Assembly (NCBI GenBank): GCA_945876095.1
Contig: CAMCMP010000022.1
Coordinates: 1 to 58,304, forward strand
Origin: Chitinophaga pinensis
GTDB taxonomy: Bacteria; Bacteroidota; Bacteroidia; Chitinophagales; Chitinophagaceae
Reading direction: 5' to 3'
Length of the DNA stretch: 58,304 nt
A program made the position numbers and the translations under genes. Below, piece by piece: positions 44,666 through 53,573 of this stretch. The first letter of the stretch is position 1; each line of letters begins with the position of its first letter. The notes under the pieces are model-generated. The model had not been told where the DNA came from. It was given only the letters and a program-made list of their open reading frames with translations, and ran no database searches.

Positions 44666-45775
44666 ATGAATTCACGTCGAGATTTTTTACAGAAGATAAC
44701 AGGTGGTTTAATTATTCTTAACCTTCCAACTAGCAGCTCTGCAAAGGCCGGACTAATTGATTCCTTACCGTACGAAGGACCTGTATTAAGGGTAGCCCTA
44801 ATGGGTTTGGGAGGATACGCAAAAAGAGTGGCTGATGGATTGCTAGAATCTAAGATGGCAAAGCTCACTGGTCTAATTAGTGGTACTCCTGAAAAACTAA
44901 GCAATTGGCAAAGCAAGTACAAAGTAGCTGAGGCGAACTGTTATAACTATGAAAATTTCGATCGCATCAAAGACAATCCTGAGATTGATGCAGTATATGT
45001 TACAACACCCAATGCATTGCACCACGATCAAGTAATTCAAATTGCCAAAGCTGGAAAACACGTGATCTGCGAAAAACCAATGGCCATCAGTTCTAAAGAA
45101 GGCAATGAAATGATTGAAGCTTGTAATAAAGCGAACGTTAAATTGCTAGTAGGATATAGAATGCATTTTGAAGCAAATACCTTAGAGGTAGTAAAAATGC
45201 GCAAGGAAGGAAAGTTGGGAAAAGTGTTATTTTTTCAAGGACTCTGTGGATTCAAAATTGGTGACCCAAAACAATGGCGATTAAACAAAACGCTTTCAGG
45301 TGGAGGTTCCATGATGGACATTGGAATTTATGCGCTGAATGGTGCCCGCTATATGGTGGGTGAAGAGCCTATTTGGGTAACTGCACAAGAGACTAAAACT
45401 GACAATGAAATATTTAAGGACGGTATAGACGAGACCATCCAATTTCAAATGGGATTTCCGAGTGGCGCAGTTGCTAGTTGTTTGTCAACTTACAACATGA
45501 ATAACTTAGATCGTTTTTTCTTAACAGCAGAAAAAGGATTCGCTGAATTACAACCGGCTGCAGGATACGGTCCTATTGAAGGAAAGACCAATAAAGGAAA
45601 ACTAAATAATCCACATCGCTATCATCAAACAGTGCAAATGGATGAGATGGCTGGAATTATATTGAAAGGAAATGAACCTGTCATACCCATTGATGGATAT
45701 GAAGCAGTAAAAGATTTAAAAATAATTGAAGCAATTTATAAAGCAGTAAAAATTGGTAAGAAGATTAAATTATAA
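44666..45775 (+). CDS. Gfo/Idh/MocA family oxidoreductase, exported
   Basis: A 369-residue protein resembling glucose-fructose oxidoreductase. The N-terminus MNSRRDFLQKITGGLIILNL has RR plus a hydrophobic stretch, suggesting Tat export. Motifs: LRVALMGLGGYAKRVADGLL, IDAVYVTTPNALHHDQVIQI, HVICEKPMAIS (canonical EKP), and GGSMMDIGIYALNGARYMVG with catalytic-type Asp and Tyr. Last gene of the four-gene run from 41179. Confidence 0.9.
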   Translation: MNSRRDFLQKITGGLIILNLPTSSSAKAGLIDSLPYEGPVLRVALMGLGGYAKRVADGLLESKMAKLTGLISGTPEKLSNWQSKYKVAEANCYNYENFDRIKDNPEIDAVYVTTPNALHHDQVIQIAKAGKHVICEKPMAISSKEGNEMIEACNKANVKLLVGYRMHFEANTLEVVKMRKEGKLGKVLFFQGLCGFKIGDPKQWRLNKTLSGGGSMMDIGIYALNGARYMVGEEPIWVTAQETKTDNEIFKDGIDETIQFQMGFPSGAVASCLSTYNMNNLDRFFLTAEKGFAELQPAAGYGPIEGKTNKGKLNNPHRYHQTVQMDEMAGIILKGNEPVIPIDGYEAVKDLKIIEAIYKAVKIGKKIKL

Positions 45776-45813
45776 TTGTATTTATTATCAAGAAAAGAAA
45801 AAGTAGATTGAAG

Positions 45814-46671
45814 TTAATATCGAAAGCTCAACTTAGCAGGCAATAATTTAATAGCCAATTTTTCATCTTCGAGGTATTCTCCATCCAAATGGTATTGAAT
45901 GTTTTGATCGCTTTCGATAGTGATTTCACTCGTACGGTAATAATGAATAATCGAAAGCTTCAGGTGTTTTCCTTTTTCAATAACGGATAGATACCATAAT
46001 CGTTGCAAGGAATTAATAGGTTTTACAATGATGATATCCAACAACCCATCATTTGCTTTTGCCTCAGGGGCCACATGAAATCCACCGCCTGATCTTGCAC
46101 CATTACTGATATCAACTAATAATTTCTTTCCTTGAACAAAACCTTCAGAAGATTTTATCAGATAATTTTTTGAACGATAGGTAAATATTTTTTTAAGAAT
46201 AGTGATGAGAAAAGAGATCTTCCCTGAATATTTTTTCTTACCCACTAAGGCCTTAGCCACTTCTCCCTCAAAACCTAATCCGAGTCCATTGATAAAGTAA
46301 CGGTTATTGCACTTAGCCATATCAATTGGCTTAGGACTTTCATTTAAAGCAATTACCAATTGTTGATCGAGGGTTTGATTGCCATAGAGCAACCAGTGGA
46401 AATCGTTGCCCGTCCCACCATTAAAAATAACTAGTGGTAATGAAATATCAGAGTATTTGTTAATGAAATAATTCAGTGTTCCATCGCCCCCTACAATAAA
46501 AATATCAGTAAAATATTTGAAATCCGCTGGCCAATTATCTTTAAAAGTTACAAACGGAATTTTTTTATTGGCAAGATGTGCAGCAATTTTTTCAGCTAAT
46601 AAAATTGCCTTCCCCACACCAGCGAGCGCATTACATACTAAAGCAATTTTTTTATCTACTGCTGGTTGCAT
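45814..46671 (-). CDS. diacylglycerol kinase/lipid kinase family protein
   Basis: A 285-residue YegS/DagK-type lipid kinase. The ATG at 46669-46671 is preferred to an upstream TTG. Motifs: IFIVGGDGTLNYFINK (nucleotide-binding GGDGT), VIFNGGTGNDFHW, NRYFINGLGLGFEGEVAK and PEAKANDGLLDIIIV. It would phosphorylate a lipid such as diacylglycerol or a sphingoid base at the membrane; the substrate is not determined. It follows the Dabb gene on the same strand. Confidence 0.9.
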   Translation of the reverse strand: MQPAVDKKIALVCNALAGVGKAILLAEKIAAHLANKKIPFVTFKDNWPADFKYFTDIFIVGGDGTLNYFINKYSDISLPLVIFNGGTGNDFHWLLYGNQTLDQQLVIALNESPKPIDMAKCNNRYFINGLGLGFEGEVAKALVGKKKYSGKISFLITILKKIFTYRSKNYLIKSSEGFVQGKKLLVDISNGARSGGGFHVAPEAKANDGLLDIIIVKPINSLQRLWYLSVIEKGKHLKLSIIHYYRTSEITIESDQNIQYHLDGEYLEDEKLAIKLLPAKLSFRY

Positions 46672-46691
46672 CAATGAATTGGATTAGGAGA

Positions 46692-47078
46692 CTAATTTTC
46701 TGTCCAGTAGTCAAATACCAATACCTTATCCAAAATTGGTTTCAAAATTTGTCCAAAAGCTTTGTGATCAGGATGAGGTAAGTAAGCCGCTCTGTCTTTT
46801 TCGGAAGCAAAGCTCAAAAAGAAACAATGGGTAAAGCCCTGTGCTAAATTTTCAGGACTATTGTTGGTACCCCATTCAAAAGATTTTATCTGAGGTATTT
46901 TTTTAGGCAATGCAGCAAATGCATCTTTCACCGCTTTTATTTGAGCGGGTGTACTCCCTTCTTTAAAACTAAACATTACCACATGACGCAATTGTTTTTG
47001 TGGAGCTGCATTTTTTTGTGCTATACTTGGTGCCATACTTGCAATTATTAAGTATAAAAATATTCCAATTTTTTTCAT
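46692..47078 (-). CDS. secreted Dabb (stress-responsive alpha/beta-barrel) protein
   Basis: A 128-residue protein with a signal peptide (cleaved near SIAQ) and a complete Dabb domain: LRHVVMFSFKEGSTPAQIKA, KSFEWGTNNSPENL, THCFFLSFASEKDRAAYLPHPDHKAF (parts). Small dimeric barrel, function unclear. A good promoter (TTG-N21-TATCTTTG) lies at 47109-47140. The gene is 18 nt upstream of the lipid-kinase gene's frame, so both may be cotranscribed. Confidence 0.88.
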   Translation of the reverse strand: MKKIGIFLYLIIASMAPSIAQKNAAPQKQLRHVVMFSFKEGSTPAQIKAVKDAFAALPKKIPQIKSFEWGTNNSPENLAQGFTHCFFLSFASEKDRAAYLPHPDHKAFGQILKPILDKVLVFDYWTEN

Positions 47079-47108
47079 GAGACTAAATTTTTATAAATAT
47101 AACTCAAA

Positions 47109-47140
47109 CAAAGATATTTTGATTGAACCAACCCAAACAA
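47109..47140 (-). promoter_or_regulatory. Bacteroidota-type promoter of the Dabb gene
   Basis: Minus strand: TTG (47140-47138), 21-nt spacer, TATCTTTG (47116-47109). It matches the TTG-N19-21-TAnnTTTG consensus and lies 31 nt before the ATG at 47078. Confidence 0.65.
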
Positions 47141-47227
47141 TTCCACATTTTTAAAGTCAAAAACCAAAGAAATCTATTGATCCAATACTTTATGAAAGAA
47201 ACATTCCCCTTTCGATAGCCTTTGATG

Positions 47228-47235
47228 TACATTTG
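47228..47235 (+). promoter_or_regulatory. -7 element of the 108-residue protein gene
   Basis: TACATTTG matches TAnnTTTG and lies 20 nt before the ATG at 47256. No clear -33 TTG at the expected distance. It faces the divergent Dabb promoter. Confidence 0.45.
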
Positions 47236-47255
47236 TTTCAACCATTACTGAACGA

Positions 47256-47582
47256 ATGAACCCGATCACCTTAGCAATCAACGGATTATTTGACCAAATT
47301 CCAAGAAGACATTCTGCAGAAAATTTGGTAGCAATCAATCTTATCATTTCCGAATACGATGAACTATTAATTAGCATTGAGGCCATCAACTCTTATTACG
47401 AAAAAAATATTCCTCCATTTTTCGATGAACTAGAAATGGTGAAGGTTACGATTAAAAAATCCAACGATAATAAACTGTCAAAAAAAGCAAAAGATAATTT
47501 GTTTGATGATGCCTCAGGGGCATTAAAAGACAGTATGCAAGGGTTATTGGCGCTTTATTCAGATGGAAATGCATCTGAGTAG
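47256..47582 (+). CDS. hypothetical protein, helical
   Basis: A 108-residue soluble protein with no signal sequence or recognisable domain. Predicted mostly helical, with charged helices (SAENLVAINLIISEYDELLI, KKSNDNKLSKKAKDNLFDDA). It has a -7 element 20 nt upstream and a terminator right after, so it looks like a real, single-gene unit. Function unknown. Confidence 0.65.
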   Translation: MNPITLAINGLFDQIPRRHSAENLVAINLIISEYDELLISIEAINSYYEKNIPPFFDELEMVKVTIKKSNDNKLSKKAKDNLFDDASGALKDSMQGLLALYSDGNASE

Positions 47583-47592
47583 ATGAAATAAA

Positions 47593-47620
47593 AAAGCGAG
47601 CAAATTAACTTGCCCGCTTT
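47593..47620. terminator. bidirectional intrinsic terminator
   Basis: Arms AAAGCGAGCAA (47593-47603) and TTGCCCGCTTT (47610-47620), loop 6 nt. On the minus strand the single mismatch becomes a G-U pair and T6 follows, so it serves the PhnA gene best. It also lies 10 nt past the plus-strand gene. Confidence 0.8.
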
Positions 47621-47645
47621 AAAAAATTTAAGACTACTTACTCAA

Positions 47646-48230
47646 TTAGCCTTGCTGCTTCCTTACATATTTAGTAAGAATTACAATTACCTGGCCTTCA
47701 ATTTTTCCTTCTATCTGTTCGGTATTTTCTTCTACAATACGAATATTTTTAACCACCGTGCCCATTTTTGCGTTTAAGGTAGACCCTTTTACATCCAATG
47801 ATTTGGTCAATACAACGGTATCGCCTGTCTGCAAAATCACTCCATTACAATCCTTGTGCAAATCAACTGCTGAATCATTGTCATGATCACCTGTAGCCTT
47901 AGCCCAAACAAGTGTTTCATCCTCTAAAAAAAGCATATCCAGATTATCGGAGGCCCAACTTTCATTTTTCAAACGATTCAGCATACGCCAAGCTACTACC
48001 TGTATTCCGGGTACCTCGCTCCACATCGTTTCAGTAAGACATTGCCAATGATTGCTATTTAATTCAGCCTTTTTCTCAATTTGTGCTAAACAAGTGGAAC
48101 AGATCATGATACAGTTTTGCTCACTGGTGCTATTTTGGGGTAATATCTCATACAAGTTTACCTCTTCAGTAGATTTACATAACTCACATTTATTTTCACT
48201 TCTTTGGAGTAGCAATGCTTCTAATTTCAT
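47646..48230 (-). CDS. PhnA-domain protein (YjdM-like)
   Basis: A 194-residue cytoplasmic protein with an N-terminal zinc-ribbon-like half (NKCELCKSTEEVNLYEILP and IMICSTCLAQIEKK, two CxxC pairs) and a C-terminal PhnA domain (WAKATGDHDNDSAVDLHKD, GDTVVLTKSLDVKGSTLNAK, GTVVKNIRIVEE). Despite the name, the family is not shown to act in phosphonate breakdown; function is unclear. It stands alone with a strong terminator. Confidence 0.9.
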   Translation of the reverse strand: MKLEALLLQRSENKCELCKSTEEVNLYEILPQNSTSEQNCIMICSTCLAQIEKKAELNSNHWQCLTETMWSEVPGIQVVAWRMLNRLKNESWASDNLDMLFLEDETLVWAKATGDHDNDSAVDLHKDCNGVILQTGDTVVLTKSLDVKGSTLNAKMGTVVKNIRIVEENTEQIEGKIEGQVIVILTKYVRKQQG

Positions 48231-48378
48231 GGTTTCAATTTTTAAATAAAAGAGGGTGAAGGTAAAGGAATACTATGGTTTACTTAGAACAGTTTTAATT
48301 GCCATCCAAATGATGCTGGTAGTAAAATACTGCTTTAATAAATTGAAAAATTTATTAAAAGAATAAAGAAAATTAGAA

Positions 48379-48741
48379 CTAACTATTTTTATCAGGCTGC
48401 TTTAAAGGGAATGCTCTTTTATGAACAAATGAATTGAAAAATGACAACAGAATGCTGAACAACAATGCATCCCAAAAACTTGCCACCTTAAAGCCATTAA
48501 CAAAATGCTCTGCCATTAAAATAATAAAGGCATTAATGACAAATAAGAATAATCCGAGAGAGAAAATAGTAACTGGTAGAGTAAGAATTATTAAAAGAGG
48601 TTTAATAGTAGCATCTAAAATTGCTAATATTATCGCTACAACTATAGCTGTAAAAATATCATTGATGACAATACCCGGTAATAAATAAGCGAGTATAAAG
48701 GCATTGACAGTAGTGATTAATATTTTAAGTAAAAATTTCAT
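48379..48741 (-). CDS. phage-holin-4-family (PF04020-type) membrane protein
   Basis: A 120-residue protein with four hydrophobic helices: LLKILITTVNAFILAYLLPG, IFTAIVVAIILAILDATIKP, LLIILTLPVTIFSLGLFLFV and ASFWDALLFSILLSFFNSFV. The TIKPLLIILTLPVTIFSLGL region is the signature of this widespread family. It is named after holins but is chromosomal and not linked to any phage gene here. Function unknown. Confidence 0.85.
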   Translation of the reverse strand: MKFLLKILITTVNAFILAYLLPGIVINDIFTAIVVAIILAILDATIKPLLIILTLPVTIFSLGLFLFVINAFIILMAEHFVNGFKVASFWDALLFSILLSFFNSFVHKRAFPLKQPDKNS

Positions 48742-48844
48742 TTTTGCTTTTTAAAAAAAGATAAAAAACCCAACCAGTGATTTTAGTGAATTTTATTAGT
48801 AAAAACTATGCGTTGAGAAAAAATATTAATTTCTACCTACCTAA

Positions 48845-50125
48845 TTAAATAACTACCAATTCGTAAAAATCTGCTGGCTTCAAATATTTTTCAGCAAGCG
48901 CTTTCAATTCTTCAGCAGAAATTGTCTTTATAACTTTGATAGAATCATAAAAATATTGCTCATCCAAATCATTTAAAATAATATTCTTCCACCTGCCAAT
49001 AATTTGAAAAGGACCATCTAAATCGCCTAAGATTGATCCAATCATATAGTTTCTAACCAATAACAATTCTTCTTCATCAATCAAGGTGTTTCTCAATAAG
49101 TCCATTTCCTTGTATACCTCTGTAACCGTAGCCTCGCTTACATCTTTGCCCGCTTCGGTGCTAATCATCCAAGCACTTTCCTGAATGTGATTTTGTACAT
49201 AACTATGTATGCCATAGGTATAACCCTTGTCTTCGCGAATATTACTCATCAGCCTCGATCCAAAGAATCCACCAAACAAAGTATTCAACACCATCACATT
49301 CATAAAATCGGGATGATGGCGATTAGGAAAGGGCCTCGCTATTCTAATGGCAGCCTGCACTCCATTGGGGTCATTAGAAATATGTTGCTTTTTTTGAACA
49401 GCAGGAATCAACTGTTGAGTTGGTAATGACTGGCCATTTTTAGTGATCGCTAAATCTCCAAACTGTTGGTTAAGTTGTTCAAATAAATCAGCTGGTAACT
49501 TACCTGCTACAAAAATCACTGCGCGACCATTTACATAATATTGCTGAAAGTGTGCTTTCAACTGGTCGGTACTAAGTGCTTGATAATTTTCGGCAGACAA
49601 ATATTTCCCATAAGGATGGTCTTCACCAAATAAATACGCATCGATTAAACGGTTAGCAATAAAATCACATTTCTTTAAATTGACCTGTAATTTTTGTTGG
49701 CTATTTTGTTTAAAAATATCTAACTCCGATTCAGGAAAAGAAGCCTCGGTAATCATTTCACGCATTACCGGAAGCAACACGTTCAAATGCTTGTTTAAAG
49801 TATGTAAGGACAATACGGAGGTTTCATTATAACAAGATCGATTGCAGTAAGCACCGTAATATTCAAAATGTTCATTGATTTGAAAAGCAGTTTTATTAGA
49901 AGTGCCATTTTTCAACATAAAGTTGGTAGCCAATGCCACGCCCTTATTGGCTTCGTAACTATTACCAGCATAAAAAACAATTTCTAGCTGAAGCAGTTCT
50001 TGTTCACCCGCATCAATAGCATATACTTCTACGCCATTATTGAGTACCATCTTTTGGTAAGGCTTTAGCTTCAGGTCAAATTCTATGGCATCTTTTATCA
50101 AGGGAGCCGATGTTCTATCGATCAT
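48845..50125 (-). CDS. M16-family peptidase homologue, catalytically inactive subunit
   Basis: A 426-residue M16 fold protein. The active-site motif HxxEH is missing: the aligned segment GVALATNFML has Leu65, Asn68 and Phe69 in place of His, Glu and His. The C-terminal M16 domain is intact (GGFFGSRLMSNIREDKGYTYGIHS). It lies 55 nt downstream of an active M16 gene, matching the active/inactive pairs that form heterodimeric M16B peptidases. It has no signal peptide. Confidence 0.9.
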   Translation of the reverse strand: MIDRTSAPLIKDAIEFDLKLKPYQKMVLNNGVEVYAIDAGEQELLQLEIVFYAGNSYEANKGVALATNFMLKNGTSNKTAFQINEHFEYYGAYCNRSCYNETSVLSLHTLNKHLNVLLPVMREMITEASFPESELDIFKQNSQQKLQVNLKKCDFIANRLIDAYLFGEDHPYGKYLSAENYQALSTDQLKAHFQQYYVNGRAVIFVAGKLPADLFEQLNQQFGDLAITKNGQSLPTQQLIPAVQKKQHISNDPNGVQAAIRIARPFPNRHHPDFMNVMVLNTLFGGFFGSRLMSNIREDKGYTYGIHSYVQNHIQESAWMISTEAGKDVSEATVTEVYKEMDLLRNTLIDEEELLLVRNYMIGSILGDLDGPFQIIGRWKNIILNDLDEQYFYDSIKVIKTISAEELKALAEKYLKPADFYELVVI

Positions 50126-50180
50126 TGTTATTTTTTAGTATTTACCTAATTAATTGGTAGGGATTTATTCACTGATGGCT

Positions 50181-51419
50181 TTAGCTGGTAGCATAGTAAT
50201 ACAATGTATTACAATTGTTTTCATTAAATATCACTCTGCTTTCATTCATCAACTCATCTCTAGTGACTGCATGATATCTTTCTAGTTCTTTATTAATAAG
50301 ATCTGCATCACCCAGCAATTCATAAATAGCCAAACTAGAAGCCCGATTCATAACGCTCATATCTTCAAAAGCCATCATGCTTTCTGTTTTATTCTTTACT
50401 TTTTGTAATTCAAGTTCACTGATACCCTCATCTTGCAATTTGTTAAGTTCGATGTTCAACGCTTCCTCGGCATCCTTCATAGCAACTCCTTTTACTAGCT
50501 TGCCTTCAATCACTAAAAGTCCAGCATCCGAACTACCATAATGAGAACAATCAATACTACTGAATAATTGCTTTTCTTTTACCAATGCCTGATACAATCT
50601 TGAAGAACCACCGCCACTAAGAATTTCAGTAATCAAATCAGTTACATAATATCTTTTATCAAGTCTAGAATAAATATGCCAACTTTTAAACAATGCATCT
50701 AGCGGAACGTTCGCTTTCATCTCCATCGACCTAGGAGCAGTCTGTGGGGGTTCTACAGGCAATTGACGATTGTATTTAGTACCAGAAGGAATAGGGCCAA
50801 ACCATTTATTAGCCAAGACTTTCACTTCTTCAACGGTAATATTTCCAGCCACTACCAAAATAGCATTGATAGGAGTATAATGTTTATAGAAAAAATCTTT
50901 TACATCCTGCAAAGTGGCATCTTCTACATGCTTCAATTCTTTACCGATGGTCATCCATTTATAAGGGTGAGCGGTATAAGCCAACTCTCTCATTTTATGT
51001 CCAACATCTCCATAAGGCTTATTGATATAATGTTCTTTAAACTCTTCACAGACTACTTTTCGTTGCACCTCTAAACTTTTATTCTCGAAAGCCAAACTGA
51101 GCATTCTATCACTTTCTAACCAGAAAGCTGTCTCAATATTTTCAGCAGGTAGCTGGCAATAATAATTGGTAAGGTCATTGGTAGTAAAGGCATTGTTTTC
51201 ACCGCCTGCCATTTGCAAGGGTTCATCGTATTCGGGAATATTAATACTACCTCCAAACATTAGGTGCTCAAATAAATGGGCAAAGCCAGTTTTATTTGGA
51301 TTTTCATCCCGGGCACCTACATCATAAATCACATTGACTACTGCCATGGGTGTACTTTCATCGGGATGTACCACCACTCTTAAGCCATTCTCAAGCGTAA
51401 ATTTTTCAAATTGAATCAT
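50181..51419 (-). CDS. M16-family zinc metallopeptidase, catalytic subunit
   Basis: A 412-residue M16 peptidase with the inverted zinc motif H48-L-F-E51-H52 (GFAHLFEHLMFGG) and the downstream Glu in VCEEFKEHYINKPYG. The C-terminal domain has GGGSSRLYQALVKEKQLFSS. It processes peptides or proteins; there is no signal sequence, so it may act in the cytoplasm. It is upstream of the inactive homologue, likely as one operon. A -7 promoter element lies 5 nt before the start. Confidence 0.93.
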   Translation of the reverse strand: MIQFEKFTLENGLRVVVHPDESTPMAVVNVIYDVGARDENPNKTGFAHLFEHLMFGGSINIPEYDEPLQMAGGENNAFTTNDLTNYYCQLPAENIETAFWLESDRMLSLAFENKSLEVQRKVVCEEFKEHYINKPYGDVGHKMRELAYTAHPYKWMTIGKELKHVEDATLQDVKDFFYKHYTPINAILVVAGNITVEEVKVLANKWFGPIPSGTKYNRQLPVEPPQTAPRSMEMKANVPLDALFKSWHIYSRLDKRYYVTDLITEILSGGGSSRLYQALVKEKQLFSSIDCSHYGSSDAGLLVIEGKLVKGVAMKDAEEALNIELNKLQDEGISELELQKVKNKTESMMAFEDMSVMNRASSLAIYELLGDADLINKELERYHAVTRDELMNESRVIFNENNCNTLYYYATS

Positions 51420-51423
51420 GTTG

Positions 51424-51431
51424 CAAAGTTA
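51424..51431 (-). promoter_or_regulatory. -7 element directly at the M16 peptidase start
   Basis: Minus-strand TAACTTTG (51431-51424) fits TAnnTTTG and ends 5 nt before the ATG at 51419, so the transcript is probably leaderless. No clear -33 TTG at the expected distance. Confidence 0.45.
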
Positions 51432-51586
51432 AGGACTGTTTGAGTATTTTAATAGGTATAAAATGGACCCCACTAGAGGGAAATCCTTATCTATTGTCAA
51501 TCGCCCTTCCTTTCAGAGCTACCAAATTAAATAGGCATAATAAATCCTTGATGGCGCAATAAATTTCTTTTACAACCGAATGGGTG

Positions 51587-51594
51587 TATTTTTG
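51587..51594 (+). promoter_or_regulatory. -7 element upstream of mqnC
   Basis: TATTTTTG matches TAnnTTTG, 14 nt before the ATG at 51608, implying a very short leader. The -33 position is unclear. Confidence 0.45.
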
Positions 51595-51607
51595 CGACTA
51601 ATATATA

Positions 51608-52741
51608 ATGGCAGTCATGGAAATAAATGAATTATTTAAAAAAGCGCTCAACTTCGAAAACTTATCAGTAGAAGAAGGGGTATATCTTTTTGAGAATGCT
51701 CCTCTAGCAGAATTGATGTATGTGGCAGATGAGTTAAGAAAAATTCAAGTACCTCATGGTAAGGTTACTTGGATCATTGATCGAAACATGAATACTACCA
51801 ATGTATGCATCGCGAATTGCAAATTTTGTAATTTCTATCGTGTCCCTGGTCATGCAGAAGCTTACATAACAGATATTGAAACGTATAAAAAGAAAATTGA
51901 AGAGACCTTCCGTTTCGGTGGAGAGCAGTTGCTTCTACAAGGTGGCCACCATCCTGATTTGGGCTTAAGCTATTACACCAATCTTTTTAGAGAATTAAAA
52001 AGTTTATACCCAAATTTAAAGTTGCACACTTTAGGTCCACCTGAAGTAGCACATATTACCAAATTAGAAAAGAGTACCCACCGTGAAGTTTTAATAGCAC
52101 TTAAAGAAGCTGGATTGGATAGTCTACCTGGACCAGGTGCTGAAATTTTAACCGACAGAGTAAGAAGATTGATCAGCAAAGGAAAATGTGGAAGTCAAGA
52201 ATGGTTAGATGTGATGCATGAGGCACACAAACTAGATATTACTACTAGCGCTACTATGATGTTTGGGCATGTAGAAACTATCACTGAAAGATTTGAGCAT
52301 TTGGTAAAATTAAGAGAGGTACAGAGTAGAAAACCAGCGCATGCAAAAGGCTTTTTAGCATTTATTCCATGGACATTCCAGGATGTAGATACCCTGCTTT
52401 CAAAAATTAGAGGCGTTCATAATTTAACTACTGCAGAAGAATATATTCGTATGATTGCCATGAGTAGAATCATGTTGCCAAATGTGAAAAACATTCAAGC
52501 CAGTTGGCTGACGGTAGGAAAGAAAACAGCACAACTTTGTCTCAATGCAGGTGCCAATGATTTTGGCAGCATTATGATTGAAGAAAATGTGGTGAGTGCT
52601 GCAGGAGCGCCGCATCGATTTACCAGCAAGAGTATTCAAGATGCGATAAGAGAGGCGGGCTTTGAACCACAACTTCGCAACCAGCAATATGAATTTAGGG
52701 CGATGCCAGTAGTGATGGAAGAGCAGGTGATTGATTACTAA
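51608..52741 (+). CDS. mqnC: cyclic dehypoxanthinyl futalosine synthase (MqnC), radical SAM
   Basis: Radical SAM enzyme of the futalosine pathway for menaquinone synthesis: it cyclises dehypoxanthine futalosine. The 377-residue protein has the cluster motif C67-x3-C71-x2-C74 (CIANCKFCNFY), then LLQGGHHPDLGLSYY, GLDSLPGPGAEIL and SATMMFGHVETITER, typical of MqnC. The menaquinone it helps make is the expected substrate of the ACIII encoded at 24927-33760. Single-gene unit; a second ATG three codons in is also possible. Confidence 0.92.
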   Translation: MAVMEINELFKKALNFENLSVEEGVYLFENAPLAELMYVADELRKIQVPHGKVTWIIDRNMNTTNVCIANCKFCNFYRVPGHAEAYITDIETYKKKIEETFRFGGEQLLLQGGHHPDLGLSYYTNLFRELKSLYPNLKLHTLGPPEVAHITKLEKSTHREVLIALKEAGLDSLPGPGAEILTDRVRRLISKGKCGSQEWLDVMHEAHKLDITTSATMMFGHVETITERFEHLVKLREVQSRKPAHAKGFLAFIPWTFQDVDTLLSKIRGVHNLTTAEEYIRMIAMSRIMLPNVKNIQASWLTVGKKTAQLCLNAGANDFGSIMIEENVVSAAGAPHRFTSKSIQDAIREAGFEPQLRNQQYEFRAMPVVMEEQVIDY

Positions 52742-52768
52742 AACCTTTTTGATGTATGATTTTTTGAG

Positions 52769-52807
52769 GTCTGATTTATGATTTAGTTTAAAGATCGAAA
52801 ATCAGAC
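52769..52807. terminator. inverted repeat between convergent genes
   Basis: Arms GTCTGATTT (52769-52777) and AAATCAGAC (52799-52807), 9 bp perfect, with a 21-nt AT-rich loop, between mqnC and the next minus-strand gene. It may terminate one or both transcripts; there is no strong T tract. Confidence 0.4.
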
Positions 52808-52808
52808 A

Positions 52809-53237
52809 TCACTTCATCAGTAACTTATGAAAGCGTTCAATTTCTGATTTCTCAAGCGTAGCAATAGCCTCATTATTTTTTAGTTTTGTCTGAATGAAGA
52901 GCACTCTTTTATGTTGAGGATATTTTAATAGAATTTCATTGATTCTACTTTCAAGTAATTCATCTTTTTCAATCAGATTCACAGCCGACGGAGGGGGAGA
53001 TTTAAAACGATTGGGCTTCTTCAAAATAATGGCTTCTAAGGTAGCTAATTTACCAGGAGGTAATGAAGTCACGTTGCATGCCTTTTGGTATAAACCTTCC
53101 AATTGCTTTTTGCTAAGGCTGCCTCTTTCTTGATATTGAAACAAAAGGCTTTCAATAAATTGAGAAGTTGGATAAGCCGCTAGAGAAGCTTTCAACACAT
53201 CCAAAACAATATCTAAACCAGGTTTAATTTTATTCAT
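52809..53237 (-). CDS. hypothetical protein, helical
   Basis: A 142-residue soluble protein; the ATG at 53235-53237 is preferred to an upstream TTG. No signal peptide or known motif. Predicted all-helical: LDIVLDVLKASLAAYPTSQF, ESLLFQYQERGSLSKKQLEG, KLATLEAIILKKPNRFK and the C-terminal IATLEKSEIERFHKLLMK. Function unknown. The 226-bp repeat copy 2 begins about 110 nt upstream of its start. Confidence 0.65.
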   Translation of the reverse strand: MNKIKPGLDIVLDVLKASLAAYPTSQFIESLLFQYQERGSLSKKQLEGLYQKACNVTSLPPGKLATLEAIILKKPNRFKSPPPSAVNLIEKDELLESRINEILLKYPQHKRVLFIQTKLKNNEAIATLEKSEIERFHKLLMK

Positions 53238-53347
53238 ATTTACAATTGAATAATTAAAAATAGGCAAAAAGAATTGAACGAAGACTTAGAGATAGCAATG
53301 TTTATGAGTTAGCTGACACTCAAAAAGTAGTGAGTACCCAGTTACTG

Positions 53348-53573
53348 ACGCCCTTGAATAAAAAGTGCTAGAAATTTTACATGTCAGCCGTTAAAAAATC
53401 AAGGCTGTCTGAGCCAGCAGACTCTTAAAAGAAAAATAATCTACTGGCGAGTTCCTTGATTTTAGGCTGACATGTAAAATTTCAGCCTTTTTATTCGCAG
53501 GCTTGATTTTTTTTGTTACTTTTTTGCATCAAGGCAAAAAAGTAAAAGCACTCTATTCCAAAGGAAATTTCAG
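53348..53573 (+). repeat. 226-bp structured dispersed repeat, copy 2
   Basis: Same length and layout as 13685-13910. The 18-bp perfect stem is 53371-53388 with 53466-53483. Relative to copy 1, three stem positions change on both arms so that pairing is kept (TAACTAT/ATAGTTA becomes TACATGT/ACATGTA). In the loop GCC...GGC replaces GCG...CGC. The 3' hairpin TTACTTTTTTGC/GCAAAAAAGTAA is identical. The open frame starting at 53503 is only the 3' tail of this repeat. It lies between two minus-strand genes, as copy 1 does. Confidence 0.85.

Noticed and set aside
48379..48741. Prophage remnant suggested by the holin-family protein
   Set aside because: This family is widespread on bacterial chromosomes; no other phage gene, integrase or attachment site is seen nearby.
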